Shown one piece after another: positions 46,030-57,839 of a stretch of DNA of 64,000 bases. The DNA is from Aphrophora alni. Taxonomy: Eukaryota > Arthropoda > Insecta > Hemiptera > Aphrophoridae. Position numbers and translations under genes: made by a program. Under the pieces are notes generated by a model. That model had not been told where the DNA came from. It saw only the letters and a program-made list of their open reading frames with translations, and ran no database searches. Position 1 is the stretch's first letter. Every line of letters starts with the position of its first letter. Location of the stretch: positions 10,136,724 through 10,200,723 of the forward strand of contig OY740776.1 in NCBI GenBank assembly GCA_963513935.1. Reading direction: 5' to 3'.

Positions 46030-46620
46030 CAATGCAAACTTAAATCCAAGGAAAATTCAATTGTCGTGATCATTACATTTTTTTCTCGCATATAAGATAT
46101 ATACTGGCATTTTAAGGGAGATGGCGACGATTTTTCTTTTTAGTTTTTTGAGTTAGAAAGTTAGTGCAAAGTTTTTACACTATTTATTTCTACAACTAGT
46201 GACTTGTTTAAGAAAAACAAGTTTCTATTTCTGTCCAACGATAACTCGCCTCTCTTAAACTAAATCTGTATTAACTGACTATAAACAGTTTTATTGCTGT
46301 TTTTATTAAGAAACTGTGTGCGTGCTAAATGCTTTACACATCAAATTATGTGTTTACGCATTCCTTCGAAGTATTTCACTAAGGAATTACAGCTGTATTT
46401 TGAAGCTAGAAGGTCACATATTTATATCTGTAGAATTGTAAACTGTATTCACTGTAAACTGAATTATGGTTGCATACAAATACATTTCCAACAGACACAT
46501 CTCTAAAAGAAGAAATACTAAACAATAATACTCATGATTTTTCCTGAAAAATTTGTACTGATTTTGGGTGATAAAAGAAAATCTTCCCTGTTGTTGATCT
46601 TTAATACTCCACAGCACTGT
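46030..46620 (+). repeat. Dispersed repeat R7, copy 1
   Basis: 46260-46400 matches 51655-51790: ACTATAAACAGTTTTATTGC, GTGTTTACGCATTCCTTC and ATTTCACTAAG occur in the same order. Flanking parts are less alike. Open frames inside are not convincing. Confidence 0.5.
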
Positions 46621-46859
46621 TTTACGTACATATATGTATCCTGATATATAAAACCAAATAATATCAATCAGCTGGTGTGATCATCGTTTAAATTCGTGGA
46701 CACCCTGGTACTTTGTATGGAAATAAATTGAATTTATTTTTTACAATAAGTGAGCACCTTTCTTTCGTTAAATTTTGTAAAAAAATAAAAAGTAATTTCT
46801 TTCCACTACAGTGTTTCTCAAAACGACTAGACTGGTTTAATTTTCTCACCGTAACGCCC

Positions 46860-47030
46860 TTAAATAAACAAACACTCCAAGAACTCAAAAATCGTATTAT
46901 GTATCTGACAGACATCATGTGATAGGCTGAATTAGATTTCCACAGGATACAAAGAAGCTTAAGGGCTAATGACACGTAATCCTTGTTATAGGAACATGTA
47001 ATCCTTTGATCCTGCTAGGAGAAGGGTCAA
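46860..47030 (+). repeat. Dispersed repeat R6, copy 2
   Basis: GAACTCAAAAATCGTATTAT, a GGATACAAAGAAG block, ACGTAATCCTTGTTATAGG and AGGAGAAGGGTC correspond in order to 20165-20330 and 51280-51440. Confidence 0.55.
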
Positions 47031-47344
47031 AATAATATTCGAGTTAAACCCTCCATACAAAAACAAACAGTTCATGAAATGAAACCAAATAAAGTTAAAC
47101 AATGTTCAACCTATTTAAACTGAATTTACAATGAAAACCTAATACGAGGCTTTTAGTTTTTTCACAAGTTTTGCGAAGGATTAAATATGTATTTAGAGTT
47201 AAAATTAATTGAAGCATCACAGTTATTAAAAACATTTTTTTTTAAATTACGTCTGTTTATCTGCTTTTATATTTGTATTTAACTTTGTAGGTTATATTTT
47301 ATCTTTTCTTCTAAACTAATGTACTGATATTCTGTATATATGAA

Positions 47345-48030
47345 ACAAGTTTATAAACTGTTATCCAGGTCAGATATAAATATTAAATCAGTAATTTCAT
47401 TATTTAAGGTTACCAGATCATGAAAAGCACCGGAGAGTATAGACGTAATGATCCATACTGCCTTCTTCCCATCACAAATACAAATTTATTGTCGTTAAAA
47501 ATGAGATATGGTTTATGATTGTGTGGAAAATTAAAACAAAATGTTTAATTCTTGAAATTAAAAAAAAAAAAATTGCACTAACCTTTACACATAAATGTAT
47601 ATAAAATATAAAAGATGGCCATTGTTTGTTTCTTATATTCATTGATTGATTTGACTTGGAGTTTTAAAGGGGCTTTTAAACCAGACCTGCACTATGACCG
47701 ATGACCTATTGTGCAATAAAGCCTCCTCATTATAGATTAGCAAATTTGTTCCCCTTACAAGTTTAAGTAATCCACTAACTAGCTCCTCCAATGATAGTTC
47801 CCCAGGAATTTGGAATCCAAAAACCAATCACTTCTTATAGGTCAGGACCTCAGAATTGAAAATTATGTGGTCTGCACTTTTCTCACCCTTCCCCGCACTT
47901 TGTTTATTAAATATGTGTGTATGTGAATTGATTGAGACTAATTGGGGAAAACATGTTACACAGCTTCCAAACAGGGATCAAATGAACAAGATCAAAATCG
48001 TAAATTTAGATTTTTTTAATATTTATTTTA
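47345..48030 (+). repeat. Dispersed repeat R5, copy 2
   Basis: Matches 17760-18200 (ATTTCATTATTTAAGGTTAC, CACAAATACAAATTTATT, GAGATATGGTTTATG, then a GACTAATTGGGGAAAACATG-like block and AAGATCAAAAT). It holds an insertion relative to the 17-kb copy. Confidence 0.65.
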
Positions 48031-48814
48031 AACGATTTTAATAAAATGTTTTCATAATGGGTGCTCCAACCGTCCAAAGAAAAAAAAACATATTGGTTGA
48101 CATCTCCAGATAAATGGCAATATCCGAAAAAACTCAACATGAATTTGTTGATCCATTACATATCTTTATATAGATTATATGTGGAAAAAATTAATAAAGA
48201 ATGGAGAATAAATTTTTTTTAATATTCTAACTGTTTTAATCAGATTGGTATTTTCATGTATATTGAAACGCTGACCATATATTTCAAAGTAATAATTTAT
48301 ATAATTTTACATATACCGATGTCATTTACATGAATCAAGGCTTCGTTTCTTCCTCTTAATGTACTTTGTTTTATTAATAGGGCATCCGATTTTAATAATT
48401 AAGTATACAATTTAAGGTGTCTTTTATCAAAAATAATGCAACGAGAGCTTTCCATGCATAATAATAAAGTACATGATAATAATAAGTACATTACATACTT
48501 GATAATAAAGTAGTTCATCTTTTGAACAGGTCATTTATTATTTACCATCTTATTACACAGCTATCTACACATTGTATATGTAAATTTACACCATCAATCA
48601 TTGTATGGAAATAAGATTTGCAGGGACGATTTTTCTTCTTGGGCTTTACCAAAATTTTTTTTTTTACAATCCGAAATGATATGTTTTGTGAAACTTCATT
48701 TGTTTGGTTACGGTTTACAATGTAAAAATGCTGACAAACTATTCTATGAAATATACAACAATAGTAGTGTAATAATCTACCTAACTTTATCACTAAATAA
48801 GTTTGTATAACACA

Positions 48815-48977
48815 TCTATTGCATATGTATATAAGTCAAAACCCACTGATTGATCACGAAATCTCTGGATTCAAGAAGCCGAGAGCTATTAATTTTTTAA
48901 GATGGTTTGGGGTAGGTCTACGCATACTAAGAAAGGGTTTTGAAAAAGATCCACTCCAAGGGTGTTTTCCTCCCAAA
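48815..48977 (+). mobile_element. Extra Helitron head
   Basis: Starts A|TCTATTGCATATGTATATAA and continues like the intact Helitron that follows (AAGTCAAAACC, CTGATTGATCA, AATCTCTGGATTCAAGAAGC). It stops where the second head begins, so it is a truncated first copy in tandem. Confidence 0.55.
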
Positions 48978-49437
48978 TCTATATATTATATAAAAGTCAA
49001 AACCCTCTGACTGATCAGGAATTCTCTGGATACAAGAAGCCTAGAACTATGCATTTTTAACATTGTTTGGGGTAGATCTGTATTCGCATACTAAGAAAGG
49101 GTTTTGAAAATGTTCCACTCCTGGGGTGTTTAACTCTAAATCATATCTCTGGATCCAAGAAGCCTAGAGCTATGAATTTTTTAAACATGATTTGGGGTAG
49201 GTGTGTAGACATGTACTAAGAAAGAGTTTTGAAAATATTCCACTCCAAGGGTGTTTTTACCCCTAAAACTAGTATCATATTTTTGTTATCTATGGGTCGA
49301 TTTTTATCAAAATTGGTGTGTTGCTGTATTTGGGCATAATTTACTTCCATAGCACCACCATGAGGGTTGTGCTAAAAAAAATATTTCTTTTTAAAACTAT
49401 CTCAACTATCCCAGGTGAAACTGGGGCCATCAGCTAG
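48978..49437 (+). mobile_element. Non-autonomous Helitron
   Basis: The 5' end is TC (48978) preceded by A. The 3' end is CTAG (49434-49437) followed by T. Just upstream of the end is a GC-rich hairpin, CCCAG-GTGAAA-CTGGG (49410-49425), eight bases before CTAG. These are the canonical Helitron features (A|TC...hairpin...CTRR|T, no inverted repeats, no duplication). Inside are two units of a ~125-bp repeat (CTCTGGAT-CAAGAAGCCTAGA, GTTTGGGGTAG, ACTAAGAAAGGGTTTTGAAA) near 49022 and 49145; the same unit also follows the extra head. No Rep/helicase is encoded. Confidence 0.75.
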
Positions 49438-50522
49438 TTTCATATATAAAAGTATTTTGTTAAAGAAATGCTGTATATCCGTCTTCAAAAGATATTAATT
49501 GAAATTTGTTTATCAAGTTTTGCATTATGAACCATTTGAAAATCGGTTGGTGCATTTGATATTATTGATCTTATGTAATAATGTTTTCCTGATTTATCTG
49601 TTCTGAGATCCCCTCAGTCCATAAGAGTAGTTCTTGGAATAATGTCTGTCCCTCTGTGAATCGCACTTCACGCATGGAGATGACATGCTTCTTCTGTCCT
49701 AACGCGTGGACATATTTTAATCAAATTTTGTAACGTGTATATATTTTAGGCATATTTCAGGACTTTTTTGACAGTTTCCGGTAACTCAAGGTTTATATAT
49801 CTGAAGGTTAAGCACTTGTAAAGATGCCCCTAGACTATTTTGGCACGTTCTATATATGATAGAAAAATTTGGAGAAATTAAATATCTTAGTAAAAACTAT
49901 TTCGATAGATGTTTTGATAATTCTAATGTAAATAAAATCTCATTCCTGGATATAAATTGATATAATAAGGTGTAAAATGTAAATGTAATAAATGATATTA
50001 TTGGCTCTAATCATTAGGATACCTGATTCAAAAATATAAGTTGGTTGAACTACTCCGTATATTTGTAAGTATGAAAATGAAATATGACTTTAGTATGAGA
50101 ATGTTTTACTAGTGAATTATTTTGTTGTTTTTTTCATTGTAGAAGGAGTAATATTCTAGTTAATATTTTTAAAAAATGTTTTATTTTGGTTCACGTAACT
50201 CCTTCAAAATAAATAGATCATTAAAATAGTAAACAATAAAACACTGAAAATAAATCGAAATTGGTAATTTAAGACAGTTTCTGTTCATCTAGTATTTACT
50301 AGTATGTCTGCCTTAGTTATCGGCCTGTCTTCTGAGGATCTATATTTTAAATTAATGTACATAAAGTTCTGTGCATTACCTCGACAATTGTGACCATATA
50401 TATTATATTTAACAACGCTTTGGCCATCAAAATTTTAATTTAATTTTAAAAAGTTGACACAAACTTTCTATAACCAAATTACAATAAAACCAATCAAATT
50501 AAAAAGAACAGTATCTACAACC
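49438..50522. other. Intergenic, no gene seen
   Basis: AT-rich, no recognised structure. Confidence 0.45.
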
Positions 50523-50942
50523 TTACATATAGATCAGTGGTTAGGTTAGGTTAGGTTACATATAGATCAGTTGTTAGGATAGGTTAGGTTACATATAGAT
50601 CAGTGGTTAGGTTAGGTTAGGTTACATATAGATCAGTGGTTAGGTTAGGTTAGGTTACATATAGATCAGTGGTTAGGTTAGGTTACGTTACATATAGATC
50701 AGTAGTTAGGTTAGGTTAGGTTACATATAGATCAGTTGTTAGGTTAGGTTAGGTTACATATAGATCAGTTGTTAGGTTAGGTTAGGTTACATATAGATCA
50801 GTTGTTAGGTTAGGTTAGGTTACATATAGATCAGTTGTTAGGTTAGGTTAGGTTACATATAGATCAGTGGTTAGGTTAGGTTAGGTTACATATAGATCAG
50901 TAGTTAGGTTAGGTTAGGTTACATATAGATCAGTAGTTAGGC
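50523..50942 (+). repeat. Composite interstitial telomere-type array 2
   Basis: About 12.7 copies of a 33-bp unit: TTACATATAGATCAGT, a variable base, then GTTAGG and two further TTAGG. Units are almost identical, the main variant being the base after CAGT (G, T or A). TTAGG is on the plus strand, opposite to the arrays at 45 and 59 kb. The high similarity points to recent amplification. Confidence 0.92.
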
Positions 50943-51279
50943 CATAAAAATATAAGTTTATCACGGTTAATAATTAAACAAGCTATTCACTAGTTTTCAA
51001 ATATAATAAGAATTTATATATAAATATAACTCTGATTTTTTCTAAACATTTTTGATGAATGTAAAGTAACATATCTTGTTTATAAGAACTAACTGAGGTT
51101 AAAATGATGCAATCGTGCTTAGTGCAATTCATTATTTATTTTAAAATGATTTTATTTCTTGTTTTCTTCGTAACTGCTTCCACGAAAGCCTCGATATTTT
51201 TGTATTTTTTTCTTTGCGATTTGAGTTATAAAAATAAAGTATTTACTTTTATCTCCGTAATACCCCTAAATAACACTAC
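50943..51279. other. Intergenic, no gene seen
   Basis: AT-rich spacer between array 2 and repeat R6 copy 3. Confidence 0.4.
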
Positions 51280-51440
51280 CTAAGATAACTCAAAAATCGT
51301 CTTATTCCTCCGGCATATATCTTGTGATCTGAACTATGTTTCTGAAGGATAAAAAGAAGATTAAAGGATAAGGAAATTTAATCCTTGTAATAGACACATG
51401 TAAAGCTTTGATTCGGAATGAATGAAACCAGAATAAGCTT
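51280..51440 (+). repeat. Dispersed repeat R6, copy 3
   Basis: AACTCAAAAATCGTCTTAT, GAAGGATAAAAAGAAGATTA, AAGGATAAGG and TAATCCTTGTAATAG match the copy at 20165 in order. Confidence 0.6.
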
Positions 51441-51654
51441 GTTTACTGAATTTTTTTTTTCTCCACATGTAAAGATGTTTTTTTGAAATATTTTTCGATA
51501 AATCAAAATTTGTGAAGTATGATAAAACCAAAACAACTTTAAATTTCGTTGATGCAACATTAAATATTATGATTTCTCAAAATTGGTACTACCCAACATA
51601 TTTTTATTTTTCCATAACATAAACACGTTTCCCTTAACCTAAATAACTGCATTA

Positions 51655-51950
51655 ACTGACTATAAACAGTTTTATTGCTGTTTTCCTCTCTTAACTGCAA
51701 TGCTATTAAATTTATTTCGCGTTAAATTCCTTCATCAACTCATGTGTTTACGCATTCCTTCAACGAATTTCACTAAGCATGTCGGCTGCTTTTTGAAGTT
51801 GAATCATATTTGTTTGTTTGGGTCTAATTTGAACTGTGCACAGTGTAAACCGAATAAAAAGTGTATAAATATTCTAGAAATATTCACAGACACACAAAAA
51901 ATAAAGTTAGTAGCTTCTTTCTTCTAAAAGAAGAAGAGACGGGAAATTTA
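51655..51950 (+). repeat. Dispersed repeat R7, copy 2
   Basis: Direct relative of 46260-46510 (ACTATAAACAGTTTTATTGC, GTGTTTACGCATTCCTTCAA, AAAAGAAGAAGA end). Confidence 0.5.
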
Positions 51951-52440
51951 GTCCTCTGTCAGTCTATCATCATGACCTTGAGGTCTGTAAAATATGTTGG
52001 GTGAGAGTGTATACTGTATACATTAATAATGCAAGTAATTCTTTGTGAAAGCCATAGAAGTTATTGTGTCTTAATATATAGGAAGTGTATGGAGTTAAAA
52101 TCTGAAAAATTTAATCTTTTAAAATGTTTTCGATAACTTAAAGTTTTAATATCTAACTCTTAAAAACTTATTAATATGTACCGGGACATTTTAGACACCA
52201 TCTTTGTGGTAAAAAAAAAAATCAACGTGAGTTATAAAAAACGATATTTTGAATATGTGTTCTGATATTTCCAATGTAAATAAAATTTAATTTATGATTT
52301 AATTAAATATAATCTGATGTTCAATTTAATTGGAGCTAAAGATAATATTAGATCTAAACATTTTGACATCGGGTTCAAATTGTATGTCACTTCAACGAAT
52401 ATGTATTTCTATGAAGTGCAATGATAAAAAGGTTATTAAA
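51951..52440. other. Intergenic, no gene seen
   Basis: AT-rich, nothing recognised. Confidence 0.4.
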
Positions 52441-52633
52441 TAATTATTTCAAGTGAAAAATATACGACCTAGACTGGGAATTGAACCCAGGATCTTTGGC
52501 TTTACTTGTCATTGTTCTACCAATTAAGTTATCCTTGGAAAAGCTAAGTTGGTAGAACATTGGCGCGTAAAGCCAAAGGTCCTGGGTTTAATTTTCAGTC
52601 TAGGTCGTATATTTTTACTTGAAGTAATTATTT
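52441..52633. mobile_element. tRNA-like foldback element, copy C
   Basis: The cleanest copy: a ~190-bp near-perfect palindrome. The left arm (minus strand) contains GGTTCAATTCC (B box, 52487-52477) with a perfect T stem CTGGG/CCCAG and seven-base loop. The right arm (plus) has the related GGTTTAATTTT. In the right arm TTGGC/GCCAA form a 5-bp anticodon-type stem around a seven-base loop GCGTAAA. Both arms end in AAGTGAAAAATATACGACC-like sequence pointing outward. TAATTATTT flanks both sides (52441-52449 and 52625-52633), a possible 9-bp target duplication, although these bases also lie in the AT-rich arm ends. Almost nothing lies between the arms. Confidence 0.75.
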
Positions 52634-53562
52634 AATTAATAATACTAGCTTGGTAAAAAAAATCTATAAGTGTAAAATCAATAAATTAATAAAATGTTCG
52701 TTTAATTTTAGTTTATTTAGTTTAGAAATATTGTTGAATTTATTTATTTAGTTGCCATATAATATAGTTATACACTGAAAATCTAATGTAGACTAGCATT
52801 TTGAATTAGGTAATTGTTCATGCTTTTATAACAATGTTTCAAAATTATAAATTTAATAACAGAATTTTCAAAAATAAGTCAGATGATGTGTAAAACAAAT
52901 TAACTTTGTAGATGTTCAAACTGACAGCCATATTGGTTGACACAATTTTGCATTCTTTCCTGTACATACTGTAACTGGAGACATCATCGTCATTGAAGAT
53001 TTCATGAAATGCGTCAGGCATGTTTCATCTTGTTTAGAATGCGTGGCTTCCCAGAAAACACTTTCTCCTTAAAAACCCCACCAAAAAAAACCCCAAGGGT
53101 GTTAAATTGGCTGATAGTTTAAGCCAAACGATAGGACCGCAAGGATTATTCCATTTACTTGAAAACTCCTGTATCCAGTAATTATTCTTGGACAAAGTTG
53201 TTGTAGTAACATTTGGTTGAAAAATAACTTTGAAATCGTTTCTAGAGTACTGCCTGATTTGAGGGATAACAATGTTCTTCAATATGTTTTTATACACAAT
53301 AAGTTATCTATGATTGTACATTTATTATTAACTTATAAGTTGATTTATCGGTAACAATATTATATAATAGCGTGAGAAAATGAAAGATGTAACACGTGGT
53401 CAAGACGTTATTGTTCAGTAACCGTAACGTGGGTTTCAAAAGAAATATATTGAAATTTCCTCAATAGCTAATAAATCAGTGTGTCACATTCTTAGATTTA
53501 AGTCATGCAAGTGTTTTAAAGTGTTGTGGCAACTTTTTGTGTGAAAGAATGACCAGAACGGG
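52634..53562. other. Intergenic, possible transposon fragment
   Basis: 52910-53010 (GATGTTCAAACTGACAGCCA, CATCATCGTCATTGAAGATT) reads like a fragment of a widespread insect transposon, but I cannot assign it. No gene seen. Confidence 0.4.
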
Positions 53563-54231
53563 CTTGCCAATCCTGAGGGAACCTAGATGAACCTAAACTC
53601 TTTTGCATGTTTTTTTGGGTTTGATCCTTCTCTTTTTGTGGATTCTTCCTTGACCAACTCTTGTTCACTTCCAACCCTAACGTTATTAGCGTATTTGAGG
53701 ACTATAGGGTTTTTATTTTCGTCCTTTTTGTTCTTTTTATAAGGAGGAAAACGATAAGTTTTCGCTTTTAAACAGCAAGGATGTAAAGTTATATAATAAT
53801 TTGCACGAAATTGGTTGAAAATAAAATTTGGATAACTGGTTACACAATTTGTTACTATCGAAAATGTAGCATAGCATCAAAAACTCGGATTAGGTCACCT
53901 GGAGACGATAATAAACTTTATATACGATATTACTTACTAAGGAAACAACAGCTGATTGACTCTGTACTCCAGTGTTACTATTACAGTTTGTATTCGAATG
54001 CCTTTGATTGTTTAAAATTGAAAACCTCTTGCTCATCATTCCCTTAAAGTATAAAAAATGGACGATAAAACATAAAACCAAAACTACTAGTCCTTAATTA
54101 CTCTAATAACATCAGGGTCCAAAGAGAACAAAAGTTGGTCAAGAGAAAACTGTTGTCAATAAAAGAGAGGAATTTAACCCATGACTACATTAAAATGAGT
54201 ATAACCAGCTAGTTCTCTTGGGATTGGCAAA
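53563..54231. mobile_element. R3 foldback element, best copy
   Basis: Inverted arms of about 180 bp: left 53563-53745, right about 54050-54231. The outer end is TTGCCAATCC on both sides. Shared internal blocks are CTTGACCAACTCTTGTTC, TGTGGATTCTTCC/GGTTAAATTCCTC-like, and CCCTAACGTTATTAG. The ~300-bp centre is non-coding. Relatives lie at 6290-6440 and 33005-34350, and possibly near 43440-43570. Confidence 0.65.
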
Positions 54232-54914
54232 ACTGTATTTATTATAAGTAGAAATCCTTAAAAGTGGAATGTCTTTGACGAATATCTCAACCCAAAATGT
54301 GAGTGATCAGGCTTCGTCAAGACTTTTGTCTGTTCTAGTTACCTACAAAATTTCATTTTATCGGTTGTATAATTTTTGAGAAAAAACGTCAAAAATAAAT
54401 CCAAATACGAGTCTAGACCGGAAGCTTCCAACACTTCCAAAATGTTACAGTTTTCAATAGGTATCGCTTTAAAATTATAAAATGGCGGGAAAATATCAAA
54501 TTTACGTATTTTTTTAAGAAAATACAGATTAAGATGTTGTGCATTATTTTGTCATATGAATTTGTTTGAAGCCTGAAACGTAGCATTTGTGGATTTTTAT
54601 GGAACCCATGAAGGGTAATTCTTTTTACTCAAATAGATATATGACACTGAATCTCTAGTAAATGACCTCCTAAAAACCAACACACGGCAAACCAATTTTA
54701 ATAATTTATCTTAATATTAAATAATCAGGGAATTTACAATTTTAATTGGTAAATAACACTAGAATAAGATAACCATAGTTGACGTTATACAAGACCGCCT
54801 GTGCTATTTATCGATATTTTCACATTTTACCACATTACGGACAGCTCGAGTGAGATTTCGGCTTTCAGGATAAACAGTCCCCACAGTCACTTAAACAGTC
54901 ATAATTCATTTAGT

Positions 54915-55848
54915 AAACACTACTTTTTAGTCCCCAATCCTTTTTCTTTTGGTGTTGGATGCAGCTATGAGGAGGACAACTAGTGATAGAAGACGAGGAA
55001 TTCAATGGGGATTACACAGACGTCTTGAAGATCTGGAGTACGCAGATGATATGTGCCTGCTTTCGCAGAGATACACGGATATGCAGTTTAAGTTGAATGC
55101 GCTGAAGGAAGTAACTGAAGCGGCAGGACTCAAGATAAATCATCGGAAAACTAAAGTTATGAAGATGAATGCAGAAAACAGACAAGCTCTAAACTGTGAT
55201 GGAGAAGAAATAGAGGAGGTCAACACTTTTTCTTACTTGGGAAGTGTTGTTTCAACAAGTGGAGGAGCTGATGATGATGTGAAGACTCGCATTAAAAATG
55301 CAAACGCCGCCTTTGTACAACTGTACCCGATTTGGCAAAATCGAAACATCTCAAAGAAAACGAAGCTTCGCATCTTCAACGCAAATGTTAAGTCTGTTTT
55401 GCTGTATGCAAGTGAGACGTGGAAAGTTACAAGTTTAATTACGTCTCGGCTGCAAGTTTTCATCAATAGGTGTCTTCGCCGTATCATGAACATTCATTGG
55501 CCTAAGATCATTACAAACGAGGATTTATGGAGAGAAACAGGTCAAATTCGGGTCAAACTGCAGATTCGAGAGAGGAAGTTGAGGTGGTTAGGACATACAC
55601 TGAGGAAGCCAGACGGAACCATTGAGAAAGAGGCCCTAGATTGGAACCCGCAAGGTGTCAGAAGAAGAGGTCGACCCCGAGAAACCTGGAAGAGGACCAT
55701 TATTAAAGAAGCAAAAGAGGTTAACAAGACTTGGGGAGAAGTGAAGGCACTTGCTGGAGACAGGGACAGATGGAGAGCTCTTCTGGACGTCCTATGCTCC
55801 AATAGGAGATAAAAAGAAATAAGTCAAGTCAAGTCAAACACTATTTAA
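54915..55848 (+). mobile_element. RTE-like LINE, 5'-truncated
   Basis: The element body runs from about 54929 to 55835 and ends in (AAGTC)3, a short tandem-repeat tail like those of RTE-type LINEs. AAACACTA precedes the start (54915-54922) and follows the tail (55836-55843), a probable target duplication of 8 or more bp. It contains one open frame, the C-terminal part of the reverse transcriptase ORF; endonuclease and RT fingers are lost. The sister copy at 39605-39973 shows the same 3' end. Confidence 0.8.
54931..55812 (+). CDS. LINE reverse transcriptase, C-terminal part (truncated)
   Basis: The frame opens with SPILFLLVLDAAMRRTT, the conserved RT stretch ahead of the active site, right after a TAG created at the 5' truncation. 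There is no true start codon. YADD, the catalytic palm motif, follows about 30 residues after the LVLD segment; then come GLKINHRKTK (RT motif D/E region), SYLGSVVS and the distal region with ASETW, RERKLRWLGHTLRKP, WNPQG and RRRGRPRETW, typical of the C-terminus of RTE-like endonuclease/reverse transcriptase polyproteins. It ends at TAA (55810-55812). The frame is intact over ~290 codons, so the insertion is fairly young. It cannot be mobile alone because the endonuclease and the N-terminal RT are missing. Clade assignment is by resemblance only. Confidence 0.88.
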   Translation, partial: SPILFLLVLDAAMRRTTSDRRRGIQWGLHRRLEDLEYADDMCLLSQRYTDMQFKLNALKEVTEAAGLKINHRKTKVMKMNAENRQALNCDGEEIEEVNTFSYLGSVVSTSGGADDDVKTRIKNANAAFVQLYPIWQNRNISKKTKLRIFNANVKSVLLYASETWKVTSLITSRLQVFINRCLRRIMNIHWPKIITNEDLWRETGQIRVKLQIRERKLRWLGHTLRKPDGTIEKEALDWNPQGVRRRGRPRETWKRTIIKEAKEVNKTWGEVKALAGDRDRWRALLDVLCSNRR

Positions 55849-55849
55849 A

Positions 55850-57839
55850 ACACAATTCATGGCTGATTTATTGAGAGCAATCATTACTCTGACTATCAGA
55901 ATGAAATGGTAAAGACTTTTGACGAATAATTCTCACTTGAAAGTGGTTTCGTTTACGTTGTTCAGAGATTAGCAACCGGTGGTGTGAAAGCCGCCCATTC
56001 AACCAGAATCTCGACCGTGATTTCGAGCCTAACACGAGTCAAAATTCAATTTTCAAAACGCAAACAGTAAATCTAAACTGTCGTTTATTATAAACTGTTT
56101 GTTTATGAAACTAAACATCTTGTATTTTTGAATAATAGACAATATTAGGTAAATTGAATACGTGTAACGTAAACTAAATATATTTAAACAATGGTTACAC
56201 CAGCCTTTCGGTGAATGTTAAGTAAATAGCATGTAACCACTTTGCCGTTTTACATCCCTTATTCATATTTCAATTACATCATGAATTCCTTCTTTGTAAT
56301 GGCGAGACATGATGTTTTATTCAGTAGTGAGATCATTTTCCTTTCACACCGCACCTAGCAGGACGAGGGTTTTACGTAAGTATCCAGATTGTCTTTATCT
56401 TTGGCAGTGGAATCGACTGCGAAGACGACAATTTGAAAGACGATTATTTAACAAACGATAGAACAATGTATTGCAATTTTAGTGTAAAAAAAAATCTACC
56501 AGACGTTCAAAAATTCTCTCACGTAGTACTGCAGTTATTGTTTGTTAATACACACCGATGAAGGTTTCTATTTCAAACTAAGTGTCTTTACAGTATTACT
56601 CAAAAGTTTATTAATTTATTATTGTTGTAGAAAGAATGAAATAAATTTTACTGTGACTGTTTGATATTAGCTGTTAAAACACAAAACAAGTCTAAGTTTA
56701 ATAACTACTTTACACACAATGTATAGAGAATTAACTGATAATTAACGCTAGAGGAGTAATTCAGTTTGCGTTTCCATTACTGCGTATTGTTTAGATCAAC
56801 ATTTAGATTACACAATGTGACAATAGCCGGATAAAGCCAACCTAGCTTAAATTGATGACTGATAAAGCGTATTTACAAAATATTACATGCTATTCCAAGA
56901 TAATTTTGAATACTATACAAGCTAAAAACATTACACAGCCACACAGCCGATTACTTACTGAAGTAAATCGTGTAAATGTAACATTTTCATCATCTTACCC
57001 GTCAGTAATGTGCATTTACACGAAAGTTGTATACCATGTTGTCCATAAAGTCCCACCCCCTCTTATTTTTTTATGAATGGAAATAGACAGGTTGCTTTGG
57101 GAAAAGTTTAGATATCCAAAGGAGGAGTTTTTTGAAGTATCAAAATTTTCAACCCTTACCAACAAAATGGGGTTGTTTGGGGGTATGTCAAGAATTTTAA
57201 ATAGAAACCCCTATTGAGTGATAACTCATTTTAAAGGTCTTTTCAAAATAAGAATAATGGCGCAAACTAGAGGTCTCTAAGTTCATCTTAAACCAATATA
57301 GCAACCAATCGAATTGTGAATGTTACGTTAATAATTAGACCGGAAATGTTACGAAATGTACAACAAGCTTTTGAGTCCAGAATCTATTTCTGCCAAAAAG
57401 TAAATGGTAGCCATTTCAAGAACTTAATATGAGCTAAAAAAAACAAGGTAAGGCTCTTACAATAATTTTACCAACATAGTAAAATGTTGTAAAAAAGATT
57501 GTTTGTAATGTAATAAAAACAACCGGAGTTTGTAGGTTAACATTTTGTCTTACAAAGTATTACTAAGTATTGCAATTCTATGGTCATAGAAAATTCTATT
57601 ACCTTGTGAAATCTCAGTGGTGATTAAATATTGAATAATTGGAAGGAACTTGAAGTTCACCAAGCTATTGAAATTTACGAACTTGAACAAATTCAATTAA
57701 GTGTGAACAATGCACTCTGTTAGAAATGTATTCGAAGTTCAAATAAAGGTTAAAGCAAAATTCACTGTTAAAAAAATAATCGTCTTCAATATTATTGTTT
57801 CAACCCATCGTTATTTACTATCTGTACAGGATAAAATAT
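55850..57839. other. Intergenic, no gene seen
   Basis: AT-rich. TCCATAAAGTCCCACCCCC near 57040 resembles termini of some insect TIR elements, with no partner found. The frame at 56852-57076 has no domain. Confidence 0.4.

Noticed and set aside
54949..54951. TTG as the start codon of the LINE frame
   Set aside because: Conserved RT sequence continues upstream to 54931, so the frame is 5'-truncated and TTG is an internal leucine codon.
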